Source of the DNA: Bacillus cereus
GTDB taxonomy: Bacteria > Bacillota > Bacilli > Bacillales > Bacillaceae_G
Assembly: GCF_025917685.1 (NCBI RefSeq)
Contig: NZ_CP089518.1
Span: 2,109,001 to 2,173,000, forward strand
Length of the DNA: 64,000 bases
Reading direction: 5' to 3'
Each line of letters begins with the position of its first letter. Within the stretch, counting starts at the first letter, position 1. Positions 50,976 to 59,926 of this stretch are shown here, piece after piece. Below the pieces are notes generated by a model. That model was not told the DNA's origin and did not search any database. It was given only the letters and a program-made list of their open reading frames with translations. The position numbers were made by a program, and so were the translations under genes.

Positions 50976-51425
50976 TTAAATAGAAACGAATTGTTGTTGA
51001 ATTAACTTTTTAATGAACGGACTAATCTTTTCTGGTAGTCGGTTTAAATCGGAAAATTGTACATGTAATGATTCAACTCCGTCTGCTTTTAACAAGCCAC
51101 CTGTAATGTCTTTGCAAAGGTATGCGATTGTAATGGGATAAAATTCATCTCCATTTGGTAATTGTACAAAAAACTCTTTACCCGAAAATACACTTACTAA
51201 CTGAAGTGTACCAATTTCAATACCTGTTTCTTCAAGCACTTCTCGTCTCCCAGCTTCTTCTGTGGATTCACCAAGTTCCACAAAACCTCCAGGAACACCC
51301 CAAATGCCATTTCGTCTTTGTTGTAGTAATATTTGACCTTGTTCATTGAAAACAGCTACAGCAACTCCTACTAGATTGAGTGGTCTAGATCCAACAATTG
51401 CTCTTAGTTCTTCGATATATCCCAT
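50976..51425 (-). CDS. Nudix hydrolase
   Basis: The 149-residue enzyme hydrolyses a nucleoside diphosphate linked to another moiety. The Nudix box GGFVELGESTEEAGRREVLEETGIEIG (about 47-73) has all catalytic Glu residues. The protein has an N-terminal helix (YIEELRAIVGSRPLN) seen in many Bacillus homologues. ATG 51425 lies 9 nt after GGAGG; the upstream in-frame start at 51455 overlaps this. The substrate is unknown. Confidence 0.87.
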   Translation of the reverse strand: MGYIEELRAIVGSRPLNLVGVAVAVFNEQGQILLQQRRNGIWGVPGGFVELGESTEEAGRREVLEETGIEIGTLQLVSVFSGKEFFVQLPNGDEFYPITIAYLCKDITGGLLKADGVESLHVQFSDLNRLPEKISPFIKKLIQQQFVSI

Positions 51426-51776
51426 TAATTGTAACCTCCATGAAAAAAGTATCAAATGAACTATTCGGTGTTATGTGAATGTATTCCTTTGAACGAGGTG
51501 AGAGTTACAAAGTTGCTTATAAAAATTTCTATTGTAATCTCCCTTTAGATTATTAAAAAGGGTATATTTATAGTAAATAGAAAAGGACATCTGAAGTTGA
51601 AAGATTGATGAAAGGGTTATATTGTTGGAGATGAACTAGGGATACAAATACATAGTTAAGAAAGTAAAATGAAAGATCAGGGAAAAAAGTTGCGAAAGCA
51701 AATTTTGAGATAATCAATAAGTAATTACAATAAATTAGCTCTGCATGAAATTTTAAAAAAATAAGGAAGTGGATAG

Positions 51777-52670
51777 ATGAGTGTATTAGCGTATACTGAG
51801 GAGTTTTTTAATTATGTAAGGGAGTTTTTGCTTTTAAGGTTTTTACTATTTGCTTTAGTTCTTATCATTATTTCTTTTGTCATAAACCGCATTATTGATT
51901 GGTTCTTTAAAAAATCCAGCTTTTTTGATGAAGAGGTAGAGCAGACGATTCAAAGTGTTATTCGATCTATTTTTAGATATATCATTATCATCAGTCTGAT
52001 CGTATATTTAATTAGTCAATTTGTAGATATAAAAAGTATTATTGCAGGTGCAGGGATAGCGGGGGTTGTCATCGGTTTTGCTGCACAACAGATGCTAAAA
52101 GATGTCATATTAGGCTTTGCAAGATTAGCGGACAAAGAGTTTCGTGTTGGCGATTTTGTAACTTTTAACGGAACAAATTCAGGAACTATTGAGGAAATTA
52201 GTATTCGTTTTATGCAAATTCGTGAATGGTCAGGGAAACTCCTTACCATACCACACGGAGAGATTAGAACGATACAGAATTTTAATAAAGGATGGATGCG
52301 AGTTATTGAACGCATCACGGTAAGTTATCAGGAAGATCCTACAAGAGTTAAGGAATTGTTAGAAGAAGTATGTGTTATTTGTAATGAAAAATTGGATCAA
52401 AATCTTTATAGAGTAGATAATGAAGCTGTTGAACCATTTAAATATGTTGGAGTTACAGACCTAAATCCTAACCTTAAATATGTTGGATATGAATTTTGTA
52501 TTACAGGTTTGATTAAACCGGAAGATTATTTTGAAACTTCTAGACAAGTAAGATTTGAATTAATGTCTATGTTCCATAAAAATCAAGTGCAAATGCCAGC
52601 AGCGAATATGTTCGTTAACACTGAAAGTTTACAGCATATTCATGGGGGACAATCTTTATCAGACAGTTAA
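51777..52670 (+). CDS. Small-conductance mechanosensitive channel, MscS family
   Basis: The 297-residue channel protects against hypo-osmotic shock. Three hydrophobic segments (about 15-40, 60-80 and 88-108) include the pore helix AGAGIAGVVIGFAAQQMLKDVILG. The beta domain follows (DFVTFNGTNSGTIEEISIRFMQIREWSGKLLTIPHGEI). It resembles YkuT of B. subtilis. AAGGAAGTGG precedes the ATG. The 350-bp stretch before it (51426-51776) shows no gene, repeat or box I can support. Confidence 0.88.
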   Translation: MSVLAYTEEFFNYVREFLLLRFLLFALVLIIISFVINRIIDWFFKKSSFFDEEVEQTIQSVIRSIFRYIIIISLIVYLISQFVDIKSIIAGAGIAGVVIGFAAQQMLKDVILGFARLADKEFRVGDFVTFNGTNSGTIEEISIRFMQIREWSGKLLTIPHGEIRTIQNFNKGWMRVIERITVSYQEDPTRVKELLEEVCVICNEKLDQNLYRVDNEAVEPFKYVGVTDLNPNLKYVGYEFCITGLIKPEDYFETSRQVRFELMSMFHKNQVQMPAANMFVNTESLQHIHGGQSLSDS

Positions 52671-52736
52671 AGAAAATTAGCTGATTTCTGTTTTTATTTA
52701 GAATTTGGATTTGAATGAACTGTATGGGATATCTCG

Positions 52737-52771
52737 TGAAAAAGAGCTGAAGGAATTCAGCTCTTTTTTGT
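52737..52771 (+). terminator. Terminator after the mscS-like gene
   Basis: AAAAAGAGCTGA with TCAGCTCTTTTTT across a 6-nt loop. Confidence 0.88.
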
Positions 52772-52821
52772 TTGTAGTATTTAGAAATTTCTTAATGTTA
52801 TAATGGTAGTTGGTGATGAGA

Positions 52822-53940
52822 ATGAATATAGATGAAAAAGAGATGCATCGTTTAGAAGCGTTAAAAGAAATTGCTGAGTTACTGAATGAAGCGACAAACT
52901 TACAGGAAATGTTAGAAAAAGTGTTACATACATTATTACAAGTTATGAATTTACAAACAGGGTGGATATTCTTTATTGATGAAAGTGGAAAGCATCGTAT
53001 GCTTGTAGACCAAAACTTACCACCAGCTCTTACGTGGCAAGAAAAGAAGCCGATGTGTGAAGGAGATTGTTGGTGTGTAGAACGTTTTGTGAATGGAAGA
53101 TTGGAAAAAGCGACAAATATTATTGAATGTAAACGAATAGAGGATGCGATTGAATGTAATTGGGGAGAGACCGAAGATGTTACACATCATGCGACAATCC
53201 CACTAAGATCTGGATCAGAGAAATTTGGTCTATTAAATGTTGCCTCGCCTCATAAAACACATTTTTCTGAGGAAGAGTTAGCGTTATTAGAAGCGATTGC
53301 ATTTCAAATTGGAACGACAATACAACGTATTCAATTAGTTGAGAAAGAACGGAAATATGTAGTTGTAGCTGAAAGAAACCGATTGGCTCGTGATTTACAT
53401 GATTCCGTTAAACAATTGTTATTTTCAATTATGCTAACAGCGAAAGGAACTCTAAATATGACGAAGGATAGAGACTTACAAGAGATGTTAAGTTATATTG
53501 GAGAATTATCACAGGAAGCATTACAAGAGATGACGCTTTTGATTTGGCAATTAAGGCCTGAAGGATTAGAGAAAGGTTTAGCAGAAGCGATACAAAATTA
53601 CGGAAAACTGTTAGGGATTCAAGTGGAGGTTCGAATTGATGGAATGGTTTTAATTGAAGATGAAATAGAAGAAGTTTTATGGCGTATAAGCCAAGAGGCA
53701 TTACATAATTGTAAAAAGCATGCTTCGTGTGAAAAAGTATGTGTTCATTTAAGGATTGAAGATAATAAGCTGCACTTTTACATAGAAGATAACGGAATTG
53801 GATTTATACAGGATCAAGTAAGAGAGTCCGCACTTGGTTTGAAAAGTATGAAAGAACGAATTGAATTAATGAGGGGGATTTTTCGAATAAAAGCAGAACC
53901 AGAAAAGGGGACGAAGATAGAAATTCAATTACCAGTTTGA
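52822..53940 (+). CDS. Sensor histidine kinase with GAF domain (YhcY-like)
   Basis: The 372-residue cytoplasmic sensor has an N-terminal GAF domain (about 20-165, with a Cys cluster MCEGDCWCVE that may bind metal or sense redox), a HisKA_3 domain with phosphoacceptor His193 in LARDLHDSVKQLLFS, and a HATPase domain (EEVLWRISQEALHNCKKHA, DNGIGF, GLKSMKERIELMRG). It resembles B. subtilis YhcY and NarX-type kinases. ATG 52822 follows GGTGATGAG. It lies 14 nt ahead of its response regulator gene. Confidence 0.88.
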   Translation: MNIDEKEMHRLEALKEIAELLNEATNLQEMLEKVLHTLLQVMNLQTGWIFFIDESGKHRMLVDQNLPPALTWQEKKPMCEGDCWCVERFVNGRLEKATNIIECKRIEDAIECNWGETEDVTHHATIPLRSGSEKFGLLNVASPHKTHFSEEELALLEAIAFQIGTTIQRIQLVEKERKYVVVAERNRLARDLHDSVKQLLFSIMLTAKGTLNMTKDRDLQEMLSYIGELSQEALQEMTLLIWQLRPEGLEKGLAEAIQNYGKLLGIQVEVRIDGMVLIEDEIEEVLWRISQEALHNCKKHASCEKVCVHLRIEDNKLHFYIEDNGIGFIQDQVRESALGLKSMKERIELMRGIFRIKAEPEKGTKIEIQLPV

Positions 53941-53954
53941 GAGGGAGAACGTCT

Positions 53955-54590
53955 GTGAAAATTAAATTATTACTTGTAGAAGATCATCATATTGTTCGAA
54001 GGGGACTTGTATTTTTTTTGAAGACGAGAGAAGAATTTGAAATTATCGGGGAAGCAGAAAATGGTGAAGAAGCATTAACATTCGTCCAAACAGAAAGGCC
54101 AGATGTAGTATTAATGGATTTATCAATGCCGAAAATGGATGGTATTGAAGCGACAAAACGTATAAAACAATACGATGAGACGATAAAGATACTTATGCTC
54201 AGTAGTTTTGCAGAACAAGATTATGTTTTACCAGCAATAGAAGCTGGAGCAGATGGTTATCAATTAAAAGAAGTGCAGCCAGATCAACTTGTTGCGTCAA
54301 TTGTTGCGGTATATCAAGGAAATGCAAATTTTCACCCAAAAGTAACACCTGCACTATTAGGACGGTCAGCAGTCAAGAAAGAAAGAGAGAATCCTTTTTC
54401 TATGTTAACGAAAAGGGAGCAAGAAGTACTTCGTGAAATTGCGAAAGGAAGAAGCAATAAGGAGATTGCAGCGGAGCTTCATATTACAGAACAAACGGTG
54501 AAAACACACGTTTCTAACGTATTGGCTAAATTAGAAGTAGATGATCGTACACAAGCTGCATTATACGCAGTAAAGCATGGGGAAAACTAG
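53955..54590 (+). CDS. Response regulator of the NarL/LuxR family (YhcZ-like)
   Basis: The 211-residue DNA-binding regulator has a receiver domain (phosphoacceptor Asp55 in VLMDLSMPKMDG; Lys about 105) and a LuxR-type HTH (LTKREQEVLREIAKGRSNKEIA, about 147-168, then TVKTHVSNVLAKL). GTG 53955 follows GAGGGAGAACGTCT. It pairs with the kinase 52822-53940. Targets cannot be read from the window. Confidence 0.88.
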   Translation: MKIKLLLVEDHHIVRRGLVFFLKTREEFEIIGEAENGEEALTFVQTERPDVVLMDLSMPKMDGIEATKRIKQYDETIKILMLSSFAEQDYVLPAIEAGADGYQLKEVQPDQLVASIVAVYQGNANFHPKVTPALLGRSAVKKERENPFSMLTKREQEVLREIAKGRSNKEIAAELHITEQTVKTHVSNVLAKLEVDDRTQAALYAVKHGEN

Positions 54591-54700
54591 AAATAAGTAT
54601 GAATAATTGTGTCATATGTTACGGTAGAATACATAGGAGCAAATAAAATGTATAGTGATGCGCTAAATAAAGTTGTTTCTTCTTTCGATTATTAGGTACA

Positions 54701-54851
54701 ATAAAGTGAAACTTTAATCAGTGGGGGGCATCCCCACTGATTATAAGCCCGCACCAATCGGGTTTTTACGGGCAGTTGATCTCCCATCTAACTCCCTTGC
54801 ATTCATCGAATTTTGAGGAGGGAGTCTAACTGCCCGTTAATACGGGATAAA
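54701..54851 (-). repeat. bcr1-type dispersed repeat, copy C
   Basis: A 151-bp element is bounded by ATAAA (TTTAT on the other strand). It carries AAAGTGAAACTTTAATCAGTGG, the hairpin TCAGTGGGGGGCATCCCCACTGA, CACCAATCGGG and CGGGATAAA. It ends 26 nt before the rpiR-like start, so it would lie in the 5' untranslated region of any longer transcript. Confidence 0.85.
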
Positions 54852-54877
54852 GCTACTATGGAAGGGGAAGATACGAT

Positions 54878-55732
54878 ATGCCTGGTACAAAAAGCGGGAT
54901 TGGAAAGATTCAGGCTTCGTTAAATGGTTTATCACCGAAATTACGAAGTATTGCCGAACATATTTTGAAACATCCACAAGATGTTGTACATAAATCGATT
55001 ACGGAGTTAGCTGAAGTTACGAATAGTTCTGAAGCAACGATATTCCGCTTATGCAAACACCTAGGTTTTCAAGGGTTTCAAGACCTGAAAATTACATTAG
55101 CTCGTGAAATTGTACATACCCCGATGCAAAATATTCATGAGGAAGTATCGGTAGAAGATAATATGGTCACTGTTGCTAAAAAAGTTTTTCATTCACATAT
55201 TACAGGACTGCAAGATACATTACATTTGTTAAATGATAACGCGTTGGAACAGGCAGTAAGTGCGCTAAATGAAGCGAAACGAATTGAGTTTTATGGAAAT
55301 GGTGGTTCGGGTATTATTGCGATGGATGCTTATCATAAGTTTATGAGAACGGGTATTTCTTGTATTGCTCATACGGATTCACATTTTCAAATTATGGGAG
55401 CTGGCTTGCTGACAAAAGAAGCGGTGGTCATTGCAATTTCTCATTCGGGTAGTAATAAAGGATTGCTTGAAGCATTAGAAGTAGCGAAAGCAAGAGGGGC
55501 TCGCATTATTGCGATTACGAGCTATCAAAAATCGGCATTAAGCCAACTTGCTCATATAACGCTATATACTTCGACGCGTGAGACGGAATTTCGTACAGAA
55601 GCAAGTTCGTCACGATTAGCACAGCTTAGTTTATTAGATACTTTGTATGTGGGATTGTCATTGCAGCGACAAGAGGAAACACTACAAAATTTACAAAGTA
55701 TACGTGAAACAATTTCGATGAAGCGAATATAA
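54878..55732 (+). CDS. RpiR-family transcriptional regulator (HTH plus SIS domain)
   Basis: The 284-residue regulator has an N-terminal HTH_6 (about 1-77, ITELAEVTNSSEATIFRLCKHLGFQGFQDLK) and a C-terminal SIS domain (about 125-250, FYGNGGSGIIAMDAYHKF, AISHSGSNKGLLEALEVAK) that binds a phosphosugar. RpiR proteins control sugar-phosphate genes. The gluconate operon starts 4.2 kb downstream, so 6-phosphogluconate regulation is plausible. GGAAGGGGAAG sets the ATG start. It is monocistronic behind a bcr1 element. Confidence 0.88.
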   Translation: MPGTKSGIGKIQASLNGLSPKLRSIAEHILKHPQDVVHKSITELAEVTNSSEATIFRLCKHLGFQGFQDLKITLAREIVHTPMQNIHEEVSVEDNMVTVAKKVFHSHITGLQDTLHLLNDNALEQAVSALNEAKRIEFYGNGGSGIIAMDAYHKFMRTGISCIAHTDSHFQIMGAGLLTKEAVVIAISHSGSNKGLLEALEVAKARGARIIAITSYQKSALSQLAHITLYTSTRETEFRTEASSSRLAQLSLLDTLYVGLSLQRQEETLQNLQSIRETISMKRI

Positions 55733-55763
55733 AAAGCTCTTCAAATGAAGAGCTTTTTATATT
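55731..55763 (+). terminator. Terminator after the rpiR-like gene
   Basis: AAAAAGCTCTTCA with TGAAGAGCTTTTT forms a tight hairpin. Confidence 0.9.
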
Positions 55764-55949
55764 GGCGAGTAGTCTGTTGATATACCCTCTAGATCTACTT
55801 GTTCTAAGTGTCTATAGAAATATACCACTTACCTATAGTAATAATCTCTCATCTTTTAGACCATTCATTTTTTAACCTCGATATTTTGCATATGAAATTT
55901 AACACATAGCTTGATACATCAAAATACGTATTGGGTAATAATTCAAATA

Positions 55950-55967
55950 TTGTTCAATATTTTACAA
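55950..55967 (+). promoter_or_regulatory. Rex-like operator candidate upstream of the alcohol dehydrogenase
   Basis: TTGTTCAATATTTTACAA matches 15 of 18 positions of the redox-sensing Rex consensus TTGTGAAATATTTCACAA. It lies 145 nt before the ATG, in a gene-free stretch (55764-56111). Rex responds to the NADH/NAD+ ratio and often represses alcohol dehydrogenases. Nothing else is supported in this stretch. Confidence 0.5.
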
Positions 55968-56111
55968 TGAGCTTATGAATTTCCATGTTATGATGAACTT
56001 GTAATGATGATTGAACACTTAAATTTGGTACAATAATTAGCCAAAATAGTGAGGACAGTAGTTGTGAGATAAACTCATTAAAACTCTAAAACACTAAAGG
56101 GGAGATCACAT

Positions 56112-57149
56112 ATGAAAGCAGTAGTAGTTAATAAAAACAGCAAAGCAAACATTGAAGTTATTGAAAAGGAATTACGTCCGTTACACTCGGGTGAAGCGCT
56201 AGTAGATGTAGAGTATTGTGGAGTTTGCCACACTGATTTACACGTTGCGAATCATGATTTTGGAAACACAGATGGCCGCATCCTTGGTCATGAGGGTGTA
56301 GGTATTGTTACGAAACTTGCTGATGATGTTACTTCACTAAAGATAGGTGACCGTGTAAGTATTGCATGGATGTTCCAATCTTGTGGACGTTGTGAATATT
56401 GCGTAACGGGTAGAGAAACATTCTGCCGTGAAGTGAAAAATGCTGGTTATTCAGTAGATGGTGGTATGGCTGAACAATGTATTGTTACAGCTGATTATGC
56501 GGTGAAAGTACCAGAAGGATTAGACCCTGCTCAAGCATCATCAATCACATGTGCGGGCGTAACTACATATAAAGCTATAAAAGTATCAGACATTAAACCT
56601 GGTCAACCTATCGTAATCTATGGTTGTGGTGGATTAGGTAACCTAGCTATTCAATATGCTAAAAACGTATTTGGTGCAAAGGTAATTGCAGTTGATATTA
56701 ATGACGATAAATTAGCCTTAGCAAAAGAGGTTGGTGCTGATATGACTATCAATCCAATTACTCAAGGCCCTGCTGATAAGATTGTTCAAGAGGCGTTTGG
56801 TGGCGCTTATGCTGCTGTAGTAACAGCAGTTTCTAAAGTAGCATTCAACTCAGCAGTTGATGCAGTACGTGCTTGTGGTAAAGTCGTTGCAGTAGGTTTA
56901 CCAGTAGAAACTATGGATTTGAACATTCCGCGACTTGTACTAGATGGAATTGAAGTAGTTGGCTCTCTAGTCGGTACTCGTAAGGATCTAGAAGAGGCAT
57001 TTATGTTCGGTGCAGAAGGAAAAGTAGTGCCGGTTGTTCAAACTTGTTCTTTAGATAAAGTGCAAAATGTATTCGAAGAAATGGAACAAGGTAGAATTCA
57101 AGGGCGTATGGTAATCGATTTTAAACAGCATAATTGTGATTGTAAATAA
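56112..57149 (+). CDS. adhP: Zinc-dependent alcohol dehydrogenase (AdhP-like)
   Basis: The 345-residue medium-chain NAD+-dependent enzyme interconverts alcohols and aldehydes. Catalytic zinc ligands lie in [12 protein letters not shown] (Cys37, His about 40) and GHEGVGIV, the structural zinc loop in [15 protein letters not shown] (about 92-106), and the Rossmann motif in [16 protein letters not shown] (about 171-186). The C-terminal end HNCDCK is Cys-rich and unusual. AAGGGGAGATC precedes the ATG. Fermentation of ethanol or similar alcohols is the likely role. Confidence 0.92.
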   Translation: MKAVVVNKNSKANIEVIEKELRPLHSGEALVDVEYCGVCHTDLHVANHDFGNTDGRILGHEGVGIVTKLADDVTSLKIGDRVSIAWMFQSCGRCEYCVTGRETFCREVKNAGYSVDGGMAEQCIVTADYAVKVPEGLDPAQASSITCAGVTTYKAIKVSDIKPGQPIVIYGCGGLGNLAIQYAKNVFGAKVIAVDINDDKLALAKEVGADMTINPITQGPADKIVQEAFGGAYAAVVTAVSKVAFNSAVDAVRACGKVVAVGLPVETMDLNIPRLVLDGIEVVGSLVGTRKDLEEAFMFGAEGKVVPVVQTCSLDKVQNVFEEMEQGRIQGRMVIDFKQHNCDCK

Positions 57150-57212
57150 TTCATTTTAAATATAAAAAGCATGAGTCTAGCAAAGGACATGTAAAAAAGT
57201 TAGACGGCATCC

Positions 57213-57252
57213 AGAAGATGATCCCTGTTGAATACAGGGATCATCTTCTTTA
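57213..57252 (+). terminator. Terminator after the alcohol dehydrogenase
   Basis: AGAAGATGATCCCTGT and its exact complement flank a 5-nt loop, 16-bp stem, with a T-rich tail. Confidence 0.9.
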
Positions 57253-57301
57253 TATTCCACTAATATCAATGCCGATTAATGAGAAATGATTAAAGGTTCA
57301 A

Positions 57302-57461
57302 TTTATCCCGCTATTTGCCGGGCAGTAAGCCCCCCACTTCAAAATTCGGTGAAAGCAAAGAAGTTAGGTGGGGAATCAACTGCCCGTAAAAGCCCGATTG
57401 GTGAGGGCTAATAATCAGTGGGGGATGAAGAAAACCCCCACTGATTAAAGTTTCACTTTAT
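57302..57461 (+). repeat. bcr1-type dispersed repeat, copy D
   Basis: A 160-bp element from TTTATCCCGCTATTTGCCGG to AAAGTTTCACTTTAT, with TTTAT at both ends. Its right end overlaps the last codons of the minus-strand permease gene that stops at 57445. Confidence 0.87.
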
Positions 57462-58464
57462 TTGCAAACGAAAAAGAATCTTTATTTTTAACAAATTTTT
57501 TATGATCTGGAACGGTTTGAATGGCTACAACTTGCGAATCTCTTGCTTTCAATGCATCTTGTATCCCGATGGTCATAAGCTTAATAAAAAGAATCGTAAT
57601 AAAGAATGAAACGAGAGTATAAAAAATAATCCACCATGAAAGATTCATTTCATAACGATTTAATCCAATAAGGCCTGCCCAATCATTAGATAGAGAAACA
57701 GGTTTGGGCACTCCGTCATAGAGTTCTCGCATTTGTATCCCGCCAATTACAATGTCAAGCAACGCTAAATGGATAACGAGTATGAGTGCTTGAACGATAT
57801 GTTCCATGAATAATACAAATAAGCGATCAAGTAATAAGACTCGTAAGTGTTTTTTGATGATATGAAAACGACTAGCCCCCAGCAATTGGGAACTTAAAAT
57901 GTAATCTTGTTTCATAAATTCATCAACCTCTGAGGATATATATAAAGAAAGTGTAGGCAGAGCGACGAAAATAAGTACGAGTACTTGATAAAACATAAAT
58001 GAAATATTTGGGTCTAATCTATCAGCGTTTGAGGTGATTACAATATTAACGGGCGTGATGAGTATAAATGCGATAAATAAAGTTGGAATATAATAAAAAA
58101 CTTCTGAGCATGACTGGAAAAATCTCTTGAATTTTGGAGCATATAAACTTAAGAGGATTCCTATACATGTTCCGAATAAAATTCGAAAGAAGCTAATTGC
58201 CACGGCTAATAAAATAGTGAATTTTGCTCCTTCTACAATTTGTAAGAAAACAGACTCTCCAAAACGATCAGATCCAAAAGGTGGCATTAATGATGGTGGA
58301 AAGGGAGCCTTTCCAAGTAATTCGTTATTGTCATTGTAAAGTAACTGAGGAGGTTTTGGGATGTTATCTTTAAAGAACCAACTATAAATAAAACTAGCTG
58401 AAACAAGTATGAATAAATAAGTAAAGCCGATTAAAAAGCGTTTTGATTTCCAAATAGATTTCAT
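57445..58464 (-). CDS. ABC transporter permease, DppC/OppC-like
   Basis: The 339-residue membrane protein has about six hydrophobic segments, the long periplasmic-type loop after the first span (residues about 40-75, PFGSDRFGESVFLQIVEGAKFT), and an EAA-like cytoplasmic loop QDYILSSQLLGASRFHIIKKHL. This is the DppC/OppC type of peptide or nickel importers. Its start ATG overlaps the upstream gene stop (ATGA). The last residues (NKVKL) are encoded inside bcr1 copy D. No binding protein or ATPase gene is adjacent. Confidence 0.8.
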   Translation of the reverse strand: MKSIWKSKRFLIGFTYLFILVSASFIYSWFFKDNIPKPPQLLYNDNNELLGKAPFPPSLMPPFGSDRFGESVFLQIVEGAKFTILLAVAISFFRILFGTCIGILLSLYAPKFKRFFQSCSEVFYYIPTLFIAFILITPVNIVITSNADRLDPNISFMFYQVLVLIFVALPTLSLYISSEVDEFMKQDYILSSQLLGASRFHIIKKHLRVLLLDRLFVLFMEHIVQALILVIHLALLDIVIGGIQMRELYDGVPKPVSLSNDWAGLIGLNRYEMNLSWWIIFYTLVSFFITILFIKLMTIGIQDALKARDSQVVAIQTVPDHKKFVKNKDSFSFANKVKL

Positions 58465-59363
58465 AGAGCTGCTCCTTTCAATTGCTTTTGCCATCTATTC
58501 ATCATGAGAGAGATTATTTGAAAAATGGAATAAAACGGTAAGATAATCATGACAAGTATGATAAATGCAGCTGGAGGTGAAATAAACGCCTTCTTAAATA
58601 AAAATTGAATAATGCCTTGCATATTAAAAACAAATTCTAAAATGAATAAGTTAGAAAGTAAGAAAACAAAAATCGTTTTTAAATGGTGGAAAAAGTGGAT
58701 AGATATATTTTTGAATAAATGAATGCATAGTATATAACTTGATGAAAGGCCTTTTCCATATGCAACCTCTACGTAATGTTTTCCATGTTCTTCTTTTATG
58801 TATAACACCATCATCCGAAACATTTGTAATGTAGGTAAGACAGCTAAAGATAAAATAGGGAGTAAATAAGCTCGATTTTCATTAAAAGAAATAATGGTGA
58901 AAGGAGCTTCCCCGAATTTCTGAAGTACCCATATGAAAAATATTTGCAAACAAATCATCATCATCATATCAGGGACAGCTTCTAATATGAACACAATTCG
59001 GTTTATCCATTTTTTGATATAATCTTTTGCTAAAAAATAAAAAAATGCCATGCTAGATGATATAAAGAGCGCAAGCAAAAAGGCTACAAATAATACAGTA
59101 AATGAATATAGGTAAGGTTCTAAAACAGTTGGAAATAATGGTATTTTTTTGAAACTACCAAATTTCGGGTCTGATCCTATAACCACTAATGATTCAGGGG
59201 AGAAAACCTGTTTTAACATAGTAACGATCTGATTAAAAAAATAAATGGGTTGAAAGGTGAATCCTTGTTGAGTGATAAATAAATAAGGTAAATTTAATAA
59301 TAGTAAGAGTGATAAAAGAATTGATGAAAGCTTAATTGTGAATTGAGATATTTTATTTAACAT
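58461..59363 (-). CDS. ABC transporter permease, DppB/OppB-like
   Basis: The 300-residue membrane protein has about six hydrophobic segments and the EAA-like loop HYVEVAYGKGLSSSYILCIHLFKN (about 190-213), followed by LEFVFNMQGIIQFLFKKAF, as in DppB-type permeases. It is diverged and short. GGAGGG lies 5 nt before ATG 59363. It is the first gene of a two-gene unit with the DppC-like permease, with a 4-nt overlap. The solute is unknown, since partners are missing. Confidence 0.78.
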   Translation of the reverse strand: MLNKISQFTIKLSSILLSLLLLLNLPYLFITQQGFTFQPIYFFNQIVTMLKQVFSPESLVVIGSDPKFGSFKKIPLFPTVLEPYLYSFTVLFVAFLLALFISSSMAFFYFLAKDYIKKWINRIVFILEAVPDMMMMICLQIFFIWVLQKFGEAPFTIISFNENRAYLLPILSLAVLPTLQMFRMMVLYIKEEHGKHYVEVAYGKGLSSSYILCIHLFKNISIHFFHHLKTIFVFLLSNLFILEFVFNMQGIIQFLFKKAFISPPAAFIILVMIILPFYSIFQIISLMMNRWQKQLKGAAL

Positions 59364-59510
59364 TAAATCCCTCCGACATCTTTTTACAATATTAAACAAT
59401 AAAGTTTAAAGATATTGTTTTATTTTTCTGAAAAATATAAATACTATTAGATTTTATAGTATGGAGCATATATTTACAAGGTAAAAAAGTGATAGTAGTG
59501 AGCCGGGCTC

Positions 59511-59617
59511 TATGTCCATCAAGATCAAAGGAAGAGTGAAATTAAAACAATAAAAAGAGCAAAATGCACAGAATTCCTATTGTGGAGGTAGTTGCTTTTC
59601 TTAGCTTGATGGCTATG
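59511..59617. mobile_element. Possible 107-bp miniature IS231-like element or remnant
   Basis: Imperfect inverted ends face each other: TATGTCCATCAAGATCAAAG (from 59511) and, on the other strand, CATAGCCATCAAGCTAAGAA (from 59617). They share the core CCATCAAG and resemble the IS231 inverted repeat as I remember it. There is no transposase between them and no clear target duplication. It lies in the 563-bp gene-free stretch between permeases and the gluconate operon. Confidence 0.4.
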
Positions 59618-59725
59618 TTACGTGACCGATAAAAATGAATATGGCTTTTCAACTTCTTTTTCATGCAAATGTGTAGAACGTATTGAAGGACCATGTATGT
59701 GTTGTTAATGAAAGAAAAAGATTGT

Positions 59726-59749
59726 GTTGCGTAACGAATATAACGCAAC
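59726..59749. repeat. Inverted repeat GTTGCGT-N10-ACGCAAC
   Basis: A 7-bp perfect inverted repeat lies about 115 nt before the gntK promoter. It could be an operator for a local regulator such as the RpiR-like protein; unproven. Confidence 0.4.
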
Positions 59750-59840
59750 TCTACCAAGTGGAAAATCTAAATTTAGTATGTAATTGAAATGGAAGGAGGG
59801 GATTTATTTTTCGTTATGAAAAAAATTTTCTTTTTAAACC

Positions 59841-59869
59841 TTGATTAAAGAAAAAATTTTTTATATACT
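59841..59869 (+). promoter_or_regulatory. Promoter of the gluconate operon
   Basis: TTGATT (59841-59846), a 17-nt AT-rich spacer and TATACT (59864-59869). Confidence 0.7.
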
Positions 59870-59875
59870 AATTCA

Positions 59876-59889
59876 TGTAAACGGTTTAC
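59876..59889 (+). promoter_or_regulatory. CcpA cre site over the gluconate operon start
   Basis: TGTAAACGGTTTAC is a near-perfect catabolite-responsive element and overlaps the expected transcription start, a typical place for CcpA repression of secondary carbon source genes. Confidence 0.75.
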
Positions 59890-59926
59890 TAGATCGTATT
59901 TTGCTAGAAATGAAGGGAAGATTCGT

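Noticed and set aside
54648..54695. 15-codon frame after AGGAGC, upstream of bcr1 copy C
   Set aside because: Too short to support; it may be a chance frame or the start of a gene interrupted long ago.
59542..59757. 71-codon minus-strand frame upstream of gntK
   Set aside because: No ribosome site or recognisable features; it overlaps the inverted-repeat remnant at 59511-59617.
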